DNA of 15,579 bases. Source: CAZILN01 sp964540005 (lineage in GTDB: Bacteria > Bacteroidota > Bacteroidia > Bacteroidales > SM23-62). Position numbers and translations under genes: made by a program. The notes beneath the pieces are model-generated. The model worked only from the letters and a program-made list of their open reading frames with translations. It had not been told where the DNA came from and did no database searches. Positions 9,375 through 15,552 of the stretch are shown piece after piece. Position 1 is the first letter of the stretch, and each line of letters starts with the position of its first letter. Location: NCBI GenBank assembly GCA_964540005.1, contig CAZILN010000076.1:1-15579 (forward strand). Reading direction: 5' to 3'.

Positions 9375-9415
9375 GCTCGCACATTCTCCGTAGCTCTGCT
9401 GCGGAGTAAGCGAGC
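9375..9415. repeat. REP-like GC-rich hairpin 1
   Basis: CTCCGTAGC (9386-9394) pairs with GCTGCGGAG (9398-9406) around a TCT loop. An outer arm GCTCGC (9375-9380) / GCGAGC (9410-9415) closes it across short internal loops. It begins 22 bases after the gltD stop. It is far more GC-rich than the surrounding spacer and lies in tandem with a second hairpin, so it resembles a dispersed REP-type palindrome. There is no long T run for a classic terminator, though it may help end or protect the gltBD transcript. Confidence 0.6.
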
Positions 9416-9431
9416 ACAAATAAAATAATAA

Positions 9432-9480
9432 ATGGATCGAAGATTCCTCGGAGCTTGCTCCGAGGAGCTTCAATATCCAT
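9432..9480. repeat. REP-like GC-rich hairpin 2
   Basis: CCTCGGAGC (9446-9454) and GCTCCGAGG (9457-9465) form a perfect 9-base-pair arm around TT. Outer arms GAAG/CTTC (9439-9442 with 9468-9471) and ATGGAT/ATCCAT (9432-9437 with 9475-9480) extend the palindrome to 49 bases. It is built like hairpin 1 but with a different core. Together the two make a REP-like pair in the gltD-flavoprotein spacer. Whether it is repeated elsewhere in the genome cannot be seen from this window. Confidence 0.62.
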
Positions 9481-9516
9481 TATTGCGACTGTATTACCCG
9501 AATCTGATCAGGTTCA
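9481..9516 (-). other. TPP-riboswitch-like 3' half (probable fossil or look-alike)
   Basis: Read on the minus strand, this stretch holds TGAACCTGATC followed by TTCGGGTAATAC and GTCGCA, in the order of the conserved 3' part of the THI element (GAACCTGAT, then GGGTAAT, then a CCGACGCA-type segment). The match has a small insertion (CAGAT). The conserved 5' half with CTGAGA is not found in the next 100 bases upstream on the minus strand. No thiamine gene follows: minus-strand transcription would run into the REP hairpins and antisense to gltD. It is therefore unlikely to be a working riboswitch. Confidence 0.3.
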
Positions 9517-9709
9517 GTTAATGTACTATTTCCCTTCCCGCGAAAATATACTTCAAATGACTGGCAATCAATTCCTCCCGGAAGCTAGAGTATGTGATTA
9601 TTTATCATAAATAATTGGAAATGATCCTGAATTAATGTACCTTTTATAATCTTTAATTAATTTTAATATTAATTACTAACTTTCATACTGTAAACCAAAA
9701 ATATTAAAA

Positions 9710-10144
9710 ATGGAACTAAAAGATTATATCAAGTTTGCCAATGATCATCCAGTGTGTTATATAGCGACAACAGATGGTGACCAGCCAAGGATCCGGGCAG
9801 TTCTGATGTGGTATGCTGATGAAACCGGGTTCTATTTTGAAACACTGTCCCCAAAAGACATGAGCGAACAATTGCACCAGAATCCCAAGGTGGAAATATG
9901 CTATTATAACAATCCTGAAGTACTGGACCATGCAAGGTCCATGAGATTAACCGGTGAAATTGAATTCATGAACGATCCCGAATTGTTTGAGAAAGCTTAT
10001 GAGGCCAGAAAATTTTTGGAAGATATTGTTGGTGAATCAATCAGACCTTACCTGGAAATCTTCAGGGTTTGTTCTGGAGATCTTCATTTCTGGACTATGG
10101 CCGATGTGATGAAGGAAAAAACATTAGAGCATTTGAAATTCTGA
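9710..10144 (+). CDS. Pyridoxamine 5'-phosphate oxidase-like FMN-binding split-barrel protein
   Basis: A 144-residue cytoplasmic protein with the PNPOx-like split-barrel pattern. The N-terminal VCYIATTDGDQPRIRAV strand pair (about residues 15-31) is the family's usual opening. It is followed by a WYADETGFYFET strand region, then PKDMSEQLHQNPKVEICYYN (about 48-67), in which the helix before the third strand packs next to FMN. The sequence is too short for true PdxH, and nothing shows vitamin B6 chemistry; related small proteins bind FMN, F420 or heme and act as general reductases. The ATG at 9710 is preceded by an A-rich stretch as in Bacteroidota. The next gene begins 29 bases after its stop, so the two are probably one transcript. 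Fold is well supported, while cofactor and substrate are unknown. Confidence 0.82.
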   Translation: MELKDYIKFANDHPVCYIATTDGDQPRIRAVLMWYADETGFYFETLSPKDMSEQLHQNPKVEICYYNNPEVLDHARSMRLTGEIEFMNDPELFEKAYEARKFLEDIVGESIRPYLEIFRVCSGDLHFWTMADVMKEKTLEHLKF

Positions 10145-10173
10145 GATAAAGAATCCCAAAATCCTTTCATACT

Positions 10174-11055
10174 ATGCAGGTTAAACAGGAGAGTGAAGAA
10201 TTCTATCGCTTTAACATCGGTCAGTTTAACTGCATTTCCGTAAGTGACGGCAGTTATGAATATGCGCTAAAAGGTTTGTTCCCGGGCATGTCGGAAGATC
10301 AGCTGGAAGGACTGATCAGGGATTTCAACCTGCCTGGCGAAAAGATCAGTACACCATATACATTTTTATTTGTCGATACGGGTAACAACAAAATACTGGT
10401 GGATATGGGAGCCGGCAAACTGGGTCCGGATACAGGCAAACTGCTACAGAACCTGAAATCGGCAGGTATCCGAGGAGAAGACATCGATACAATCTTTATT
10501 ACTCATGCGCATCCCGATCATATCGGGGGTACGCTGAATGAGGAAGGTCAGCCTAATTACCCCGATGCAAGATATATTATCTGGAAGGAGGAGTGGGATT
10601 TCTGGTTTTCCGCCCAAGCCTTCCAGGAAGTTACCAACCATTATGCTCAAATCCTGCCCGTTGAGATTTTTATGAAAGCGGCACGGGGACAGCTCGGACC
10701 CCTGAAAGACCGCATTGAATTCCTGTCAGAGGAAAAGGAAGTATTTCCGGGTGTACAGGTTCATCCTGTCGTCGGGCATACACCAGGCCACATGGTGGTA
10801 TCCTTTGTTTCCCAAGGAGAACAACTGGTTTTCATCGGGGATGCCGTCGTTTTCCCCTTTCTCCTGGAGCGTCCGGAGATACTCCCCGCCTATGATATCA
10901 TGCCTGATGTGGCTGTTGAGAGCAGGAGGAAACTCTGTGACCGGCTGGCAGAAAGAAATGCCCTGGTACTTGCCCAGCATTTTCCACCTTTCCCAAGCCT
11001 GGGCCATATCAGAAAGCATGGTAATGGCTGGCGGTGGGATCCGGTGAAATTGTAA
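10174..11055 (+). CDS. MBL-fold metallo-hydrolase
   Basis: A 293-residue metallo-beta-lactamase-fold enzyme with the full metal-binding set. THAHPDHIGG (110-119) gives His111, His113, Asp115 and His116. GHTPGHM (201-207) gives His206, IGDA (221-224) gives the bridging Asp223, and AQH (267-269) gives His269. This is the order of the two-zinc hydrolase family that includes lactonases such as AttM/AiiA-type and many uncharacterised esterases. There is no signal peptide, so it is cytoplasmic. It begins 29 bases after the PNPOx-like gene and probably shares its transcript. It converges, with a 17-base gap, on the TolB-TPR gene. Alternatives are a quorum-quenching lactonase or another ester or thioester hydrolase; the sequence does not decide. 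Fold and metal site are certain, and the substrate is not. Confidence 0.9.
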   Translation: MQVKQESEEFYRFNIGQFNCISVSDGSYEYALKGLFPGMSEDQLEGLIRDFNLPGEKISTPYTFLFVDTGNNKILVDMGAGKLGPDTGKLLQNLKSAGIRGEDIDTIFITHAHPDHIGGTLNEEGQPNYPDARYIIWKEEWDFWFSAQAFQEVTNHYAQILPVEIFMKAARGQLGPLKDRIEFLSEEKEVFPGVQVHPVVGHTPGHMVVSFVSQGEQLVFIGDAVVFPFLLERPEILPAYDIMPDVAVESRRKLCDRLAERNALVLAQHFPPFPSLGHIRKHGNGWRWDPVKL

Positions 11056-11072
11056 GTTGTCTGCAGGAAGAT

Positions 11073-12956
11073 CTACTGAATTGGATTGCGGGGAAGTATC
11101 TGTTGTCTCAGGTCTGTTCTGTTATAAAGTTGCAGGAATCTCGGATCGGAGCGAAGAAAATCAAATCCTGACAGGCCTAAAAGATGCGGCGTCCTGATTG
11201 AATGCATATCAACGGTTTGTTTGAGCAATTCCAGTGTTCGTTCTTTATCGCCGAGGGCTGCATAAAAAATTGCGAGGAAAGCAGGTCTGTTATGTATGCG
11301 TGGATCAAGCGATACCCCTTCGTCAATCAACCATTGCAGAAATCCTGTTATTCCCGAGTTTGTATAGATGTCCCGTACCAGGGGGCTATATTGTTCTGTA
11401 TGAGGATGAATGGATAGCATCTGCTGGTACTCCTTCACCGTTTCTTCGTGCTTTTCTTGTTGCAGATAACTGACAGATGACCAGAAACTGGCAGGAAAGA
11501 AATTATGGTCTATCAACAGAACCTTGTGGAATTGCTTCACCGCATCATCATACTGGCCGGCTGCCATCAGGATGTAACCTCTCGCAAAGGAATAGATCAT
11601 GGAAAAAGGATCCAGGTGGATGGCCCTGTCAATATGCTCGATGGCCTCGTTGAAATAACCCATGGGCATCCGGCTTAATGCATACCACTGGTGAATCTTC
11701 GGATGATTCGGATTCATGCTGAAAGCTCTCATGAAATTCTCATAAGCTTCTTTCCACTTCCATTCATAAAAGGCATTGATATAGGCAAGCGAGGCGTAAG
11801 CTTCCGCCAGTTTGTTGTCGATCTCAAGAGATTTCAGAATGATTTGTTTTGCCTTTGGACAGGCTTCTTTCGGCAGGAGATACCCCCAGTCAGCCTGGAT
11901 AAGATAGGCATCGGCCAGTCCACAGTAGGCAAGGGCATATTCAGGATCCTCCGTTATTGATTGTTCAAAATATCCAATGCTTATTTCCATTTCTTCTTTC
12001 GTCCTTTTATGCCATTGATACCGGCCTTTCAGGTAGAGCTGATATGCCTTCAGGTTCAGTGTCTGGTTTTTAAGGACCTGCTGCTTCTCCTCTTCGAAGA
12101 GCTGCACTTTCAGCTTTCTCACAATGGCCATTGATATTTCATCCTGGATCTCAAAAATATCTTCCATTTCCCTGTCATATTTTTCAGACCATAAATGAGC
12201 ACTATCGAATACGCTGATGAGCTGAGCGGTTATCCTGAGTTTGTTGCCCGCTTTGCGGACGCTTCCTTCAAGCAGTGTTTTTACATTCAGTTCCCTCCCG
12301 ATATCACGAACGTCTTCATATTTATCCTTGAAGGCAAAGGAAGTGGTACGTGCAATTACCTTAAGGCTTTCGATATGGGTCATGGCGTTGATGATCTCTT
12401 CGGTGATCCCCTCGCAGAAATAATCCTGTTCTTTATCGGGACTCATATTCCTGAAAGGGAGTACTACAATTGAATTTTCCTGATCCTCGGGGATAAGCGA
12501 TTTGTGTTCTGCTTCCGATAGTGATTTGTCCATGGTTTTCTTTTCGGCCGGGACAGTATGAATATTCTTATACAGCAGATACCAGTCAAAGACGGTAAAG
12601 AGGCTGAGAAGGGCATTTCTTACCTGGTGCGGACTGAATTCCTTGGGATGAACCCCGTAAGTAGACAGGCTGTTCAGGTTCAGCATGGCCGTGCTGACAT
12701 GAGAGGGTACGATCTCTTCTTTGTTCAGCTTGTCAATTAGTCCTTTAAGAGGTTCGGTTTTTCTTGGTCTATGTAACTGGTTCTCACACAGGTCAGTAAC
12801 CATAATCTCGAGGCAGCGTCGCGCATAAAGAAGTACCACATTCCTATCCTCGGAACCGATTAATAGTTTGAGTTCTCCTGCAAGATCAGGCACCGGCTGT
12901 TGCAACCGGTAGTAGTAATTCCTAAGTTCCTTTATTTCACCTGACCAGGATTTCAC
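11073..12956 (-). CDS. DUF4145-like / TolB-like / TPR repeat protein
   Basis: A 627-residue three-part protein. Residues about 25-130 look like a DUF4145 domain: YARRCLEIMVTDLC, then a helical LKGLIDKLNKEEIVP stretch, then LNSLSTYGVHP and a closing helix ALLSLFTVFDWYLLYK. Residues about 161-285 are the TolB-like (FlgO-type) domain, with SIVVLPFRNMSPDKEQDYFCEG, a family hallmark, and LLEGSVRK. Residues about 303-600 are TPR-type helical repeats, which bind other proteins. In relatives the TolB-TPR part usually follows a DNA-binding or nucleotide-cyclase domain; here the N-terminus is DUF4145-like instead. No signal peptide or membrane helix is seen, so a cytoplasmic regulatory or scaffold role is likely. 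The start is GTG at 12956-12954: the ATG nearby is in another frame and ends after eight codons, and upstream in-frame codons run into a stop. Function is inferred only. Confidence 0.85.
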   Translation of the reverse strand: MKSWSGEIKELRNYYYRLQQPVPDLAGELKLLIGSEDRNVVLLYARRCLEIMVTDLCENQLHRPRKTEPLKGLIDKLNKEEIVPSHVSTAMLNLNSLSTYGVHPKEFSPHQVRNALLSLFTVFDWYLLYKNIHTVPAEKKTMDKSLSEAEHKSLIPEDQENSIVVLPFRNMSPDKEQDYFCEGITEEIINAMTHIESLKVIARTTSFAFKDKYEDVRDIGRELNVKTLLEGSVRKAGNKLRITAQLISVFDSAHLWSEKYDREMEDIFEIQDEISMAIVRKLKVQLFEEEKQQVLKNQTLNLKAYQLYLKGRYQWHKRTKEEMEISIGYFEQSITEDPEYALAYCGLADAYLIQADWGYLLPKEACPKAKQIILKSLEIDNKLAEAYASLAYINAFYEWKWKEAYENFMRAFSMNPNHPKIHQWYALSRMPMGYFNEAIEHIDRAIHLDPFSMIYSFARGYILMAAGQYDDAVKQFHKVLLIDHNFFPASFWSSVSYLQQEKHEETVKEYQQMLSIHPHTEQYSPLVRDIYTNSGITGFLQWLIDEGVSLDPRIHNRPAFLAIFYAALGDKERTLELLKQTVDMHSIRTPHLLGLSGFDFLRSDPRFLQLYNRTDLRQQILPRNPIQ

Positions 12957-12984
12957 TGTCCATTTAATGATTATATAAAGTTAA

Positions 12985-12999
12985 TTAACACGCTGTTAA
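12985..12999. promoter_or_regulatory. Small palindrome upstream of the TolB-TPR gene
   Basis: TTAACA-CGC-TGTTAA is a perfect 6-3-6 palindrome 29 bases upstream of the GTG start of the minus-strand gene. Its position suits a regulator binding site. It is AT-rich and short, so chance is possible. No second copy was noticed in the window. Confidence 0.3.
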
Positions 13000-13122
13000 A
13001 TCCAATATCTATAGATGGTTCGTTCATATATTCAATGGCAGAATTAAGAGGCAGCAAAGAAGGCTGCAGGAAGGCAATATTACTGCTGTTCATCATATAA
13101 TCATGAAAAAATGGAAGTAAAC

Positions 13123-13153
13123 ATTGCGAAATAATAAATAATTGTTATTTTAG
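13123..13153 (+). promoter_or_regulatory. Probable promoter of the trpL-trpB2 transcript
   Basis: TATTTTAG (13146-13153) is a 7-of-8 match to TAnnTTTG. It has ATTG (13123-13126) as the -33 element at the standard 19-base spacing. Transcription would begin around 13160, just before the leader peptide ATG at 13175. The match is weaker than the gltB promoter. Confidence 0.45.
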
Positions 13154-13174
13154 CGATGCTTAAAGTTACAAATT

Positions 13175-13240
13175 ATGATTAACAATACTCATACAACAAT
13201 CTGGTGCTGGCGTTGGGCTTGGCGTGGCCTCTCCAGGTAG
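13175..13240 (+). CDS. trpL: Trp-rich leader peptide (trp attenuator)
   Basis: A 21-codon ORF from ATG 13175 to TAG 13238-13240 encodes a peptide with core IWCWRWAW, four Trp codons within seven codons (13202-13222), where chance would rarely give one. The peptide lies between the probable promoter and an intrinsic terminator, directly before a tryptophan synthase beta-like gene, which is the arrangement of a classic trp attenuator. When charged tRNA-Trp is scarce, the ribosome would pause on the Trp run and change leader folding so that transcription reads through. The ATG is favoured because it gives the Trp run in frame, and the stop lies just past it. Family precedent is E. coli trpL, which has two adjacent Trp codons; the peptide itself is not similar. 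That the peptide is made is inferred. Confidence 0.88.
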   Translation: MINNTHTTIWCWRWAWRGLSR

Positions 13241-13269
13241 TTGTATGCAATGTGTGAGTATTTGTTAAT
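13178..13269 (+). promoter_or_regulatory. Long-range competing stem of the trp attenuator
   Basis: Bases 13178-13195 pair with 13251-13269 as an 18-base-pair stem with one G-U pair and one bulged T, looping out all four Trp codons. A second pairing, ATACAAC (13191-13197) with GTTGTAT (13240-13246), shares bases with it, so the two exclude each other. Also, 13261-13269 could pair with 13276-13284 if released. A ribosome stalled on the Trp codons would break the first stem. The antiterminator pairing that opens the terminator arm could not be identified by eye with confidence. Confidence 0.65.
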
Positions 13270-13290
13270 AAAACATATTACAAAGAAATC

Positions 13291-13323
13291 AAGGGCATGT
13301 TGTTTACAACGTGCCCTTTTTTT
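13291..13323 (+). terminator. Intrinsic terminator of the trp leader
   Basis: AAGGGCATGTTG (13291-13302) pairs with CAACGTGCCCTT (13307-13318), a 12-base-pair stem with one G-U pair and a 4-base TTTA loop, running into seven T (13317-13323). It ends 31 bases before the trpB2 ATG. With the Trp-rich leader peptide upstream, it is the attenuation site. Confidence 0.88.
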
Positions 13324-13354
13324 ATTCAGTTGTTAAACCTTAAAATGATAGATT

Positions 13355-14731
13355 ATGAGTAGAAAATTCAAAGTGTTCCTCTCAGAGGATGAAATGCCAC
13401 GGCAATGGTACAACCTGGCCGTGGATCTGCCCAGTCCCCCACAACCCTATCTGGGACCGGATGGTAAGCCGGTGACACCGGATATGCTGGCGCCCGTGTT
13501 TCCAATGAACCTGATCGAACAGGAAGTCAGCCAGGAACGGTGGATAGACATACCTGAAGGTGTTCTCGAACTACTTTATCGGTGGAGGCCCACCCCCCTT
13601 CACAGGGCTTATCACCTGGAAAAAGCCCTCGGGACCCCGGCAAAGATCTATTATAAGAATGAGAGCCTGTCCCCGGCCGGGAGCCATAAACCCAATACTG
13701 CTGTTGCACAGGCATGGTATAACAAGGAATTTGGTATTAAAAGGCTAACTACCGAGACCGGGGCCGGACAATGGGGGAGTGCCCTGGCATTTGCATGCTC
13801 TTTACTTGGACTTGAGTGTAAGGTGTTTATGGTCCGGGTAAGTTTCGACCAGAAACCCTTCCGTAAGATGCTCATGAATACATACGGCGCTAACTGTGTG
13901 GCCAGTCCGAGTAATGAGACAAAAGCGGGCCGGGACATACTGGCTAAATATCCCGACACTCCGGGCAGCCTTGGGATTGCTATCTCCGAGGCCATAGAAG
14001 CTGCTGTAACAGACGAATCAGGCCAGACGAGGTATTCGCTTGGGAGTGTCCTGAACCATGTAATGCTGCATCAGACTATAATCGGGCAGGAGGTTAAAAA
14101 GCAGCTTGAAATATTTGGCGAAAAAACGCCTGATGTGGTGATAGGATGTTGTGGCGGCGGCAGTAATTTCGCCGGTCTTGCATTTCCCTTTGTATATGAT
14201 AAGATCAATGGGGCCGATATAGATATCATACCGGTTGAACCCGCTTCCTGTCCTACACTGACGCGTGCACCCTACCTTTATGACCATGGTGATGTGGCCT
14301 GTATGACACCCTTATTACCCATGTATACGCTGGGACATACCTTTATACCTCCTCCTATACATGCAGGCGGATTAAGGTATCATGGAATGTCACCCCTGGT
14401 TAGCCAGGCTGCCGTCTCGGGATTGTTGAATCCCAGGTCCATCCAACAGCTTGAATGCTACGAATCAGCTATTTTATTTGCCAAAACAGAAGGGATTGTA
14501 GTGGCCCCTGAAACCAGTCATGCCGTTGCAGCTACTATCCAGGAGGCTAAAAAAGCAAAGGAAGAGGGCAAAGAGAAGGTGATACTTTTCAACCTGAGCG
14601 GTCATGGACTGATGGACCTGTTGGGTTATGAGAAATTCATTAACGGGCAACTGAAGGATCATGCACTGCCGCAGGAAGAAATCGACAAATACCTGGCTCC
14701 CCTGGAAGGATTTCCCAAACCGGTGATTTAG
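13355..14731 (+). CDS. trpB: TrpB2-type tryptophan synthase beta-like PLP enzyme
   Basis: A 458-residue PLP enzyme of the stand-alone TrpB2 branch, longer than classic TrpB (about 400 residues) owing to an extended N-terminus (SEDEMPRQWYNLAVDLPSP). Like TrpB it should join indole and L-serine to make tryptophan, though TrpB2 proteins may work without TrpA. Visible marks are GSHKPN (109-114) with the PLP-binding Lys112, TETGAGQWG (133-141) with the probable catalytic Glu134, and the phosphate-binding CCGGGSNF loop (265-272). Further on are PETSHAV and NLSGHG near the C-terminus. No catalytic residue is missing. No trpA or other trp gene is in the window, so it is genetically alone. Regulation is seen directly: it is the only gene after the trpL attenuator. 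Indole salvage or a backup tryptophan synthase are the likely jobs; a serine deaminase role is possible. Confidence 0.94.
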   Translation: MSRKFKVFLSEDEMPRQWYNLAVDLPSPPQPYLGPDGKPVTPDMLAPVFPMNLIEQEVSQERWIDIPEGVLELLYRWRPTPLHRAYHLEKALGTPAKIYYKNESLSPAGSHKPNTAVAQAWYNKEFGIKRLTTETGAGQWGSALAFACSLLGLECKVFMVRVSFDQKPFRKMLMNTYGANCVASPSNETKAGRDILAKYPDTPGSLGIAISEAIEAAVTDESGQTRYSLGSVLNHVMLHQTIIGQEVKKQLEIFGEKTPDVVIGCCGGGSNFAGLAFPFVYDKINGADIDIIPVEPASCPTLTRAPYLYDHGDVACMTPLLPMYTLGHTFIPPPIHAGGLRYHGMSPLVSQAAVSGLLNPRSIQQLECYESAILFAKTEGIVVAPETSHAVAATIQEAKKAKEEGKEKVILFNLSGHGLMDLLGYEKFINGQLKDHALPQEEIDKYLAPLEGFPKPVI

Positions 14732-14776
14732 TTATAGAGTGGTTAAATTAATCTCAGTTCTTTCTAAATCATTCAG

Positions 14777-14845
14777 AAGGGGTATCTGGTAATAGAATAC
14801 TTGGGAAACATCTAGCAAACAAGATATACTAACCGGCTACCCCTT
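14777..14845. terminator. Possible two-way terminator between convergent genes
   Basis: AAGGGGTATCTGGT (14777-14790) pairs with ACCGGCTACCCCTT (14832-14845) over 14 positions with one mismatch and one G-U pair. The 41-base loop contains a smaller ATCT/AGAT pair. It lies between the convergent trpB2 and outer-membrane protein genes, so a shared terminator is a fair guess. It has no clean T tract on either strand, and the loop is long for a terminator. Confidence 0.4.
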
Positions 14846-14850
14846 ATTTC

Positions 14851-15552
14851 TTAAAATGAAATACCAAATACCAGGTGTATCCCTTTTGCCTGGGGATTGG
14901 TAATGAGTGAGGCTGAGACAGGGATGGAATATTTGTCGGTAACCGCTATACTTTTACTGCTTCCTATTCCCAGGTTTACAATTCCGAATACATCATCATC
15001 TCCGGGATCCTCAATAGTATATAAACCATTTCCTGCACCCAGGAAAACATCAAATACAGACAGGGAATAAGCCAATTCAAAGTATAATGACTTATCCGGA
15101 TCATTAACAAGATTCACTCCGGCCATTATAGATAATGGAAGCTTTCCGGGACCGTTGAAATTTATCATACCCTCGATAACATGCTGATAGTCAGCACTAT
15201 AATTAAAGTAATCATAATTTGCTGTCTCATTAGGAAAAAAATAATCTGTCAGGACAACCGATAACACGTCTTTGATGGTATAAGAAGCATACACATCCAT
15301 TTCCTGTACACCGGCGGAGTTAGTGGTATAGGCACCCCAGGCACCGATAGCAACATCTCCGGAAGCCAGCTCAATATATGGCTGGATACTGGGGGATGCA
15401 CCATAATCCAGTCCCCTCCAGACATATCTGCTCATAACATCAGCACCCATATCAACTAATGACTGTTCATCCTGGGCAAAAACAGATAAGTTAGTCAGGC
15501 TAAGGCTTATCAGAAGTAAGCTCGAAAAGTATTGCAAGCGTTTCATGTGCAT
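14851..15552 (-). CDS. Outer-membrane beta-barrel protein, TorF-like porin
   Basis: A 233-residue secreted protein with a clear signal peptide. A basic MHMKR start and a hydrophobic core (about 9-25) precede a likely cleavage after Ala26 in VFA-Q. The mature part alternates polar and hydrophobic residues in many short strands (for example YVWRGLDYG, AIGAWGAYT, MDVYASYTI, LYFELAYSL), and it ends in ...LVFGISF, with the C-terminal Phe that outer-membrane barrel proteins need for assembly. The opening motif SRYVWRG..YG..PSIQPYIE resembles the TorF family of putative porins, which are common in Bacteroidota and Proteobacteria but poorly studied. It has two possible starts, ATG 15552 and ATG 15546; both keep the signal peptide. 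It converges on trpB2 over a 119-base gap. Barrel location is well supported, family is moderate, and transported substrate is unknown. Confidence 0.78.
   Translation of the reverse strand: MHMKRLQYFSSLLLISLSLTNLSVFAQDEQSLVDMGADVMSRYVWRGLDYGASPSIQPYIELASGDVAIGAWGAYTTNSAGVQEMDVYASYTIKDVLSVVLTDYFFPNETANYDYFNYSADYQHVIEGMINFNGPGKLPLSIMAGVNLVNDPDKSLYFELAYSLSVFDVFLGAGNGLYTIEDPGDDDVFGIVNLGIGSSKSIAVTDKYSIPVSASLITNPQAKGIHLVFGISF

Noticed and set aside
9159..9480. Minus-strand ORFs running through the REP-like hairpins and the gltD 3' end
   Set aside because: Their sequence comes from translating the palindromes (for example APRSKLRGIF) and antisense gltD; no start signal or protein family supports them.
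9481..9600. A complete, working TPP riboswitch on the minus strand
   Set aside because: The conserved CTGAGA-containing 5' half is absent, the 3' half has an insertion, and nothing related to thiamine lies downstream.
9354..9709. A prophage or insertion-sequence remnant in the spacer
   Set aside because: Apart from the hairpins and the THI-like fragment, no transposase fragment, target-site duplication or integrase-related sequence is visible.
12195..12473. Plus-strand ORF opposite the TolB-like domain
   Set aside because: It is antisense to the highly conserved TolB-like segment and has no family features.
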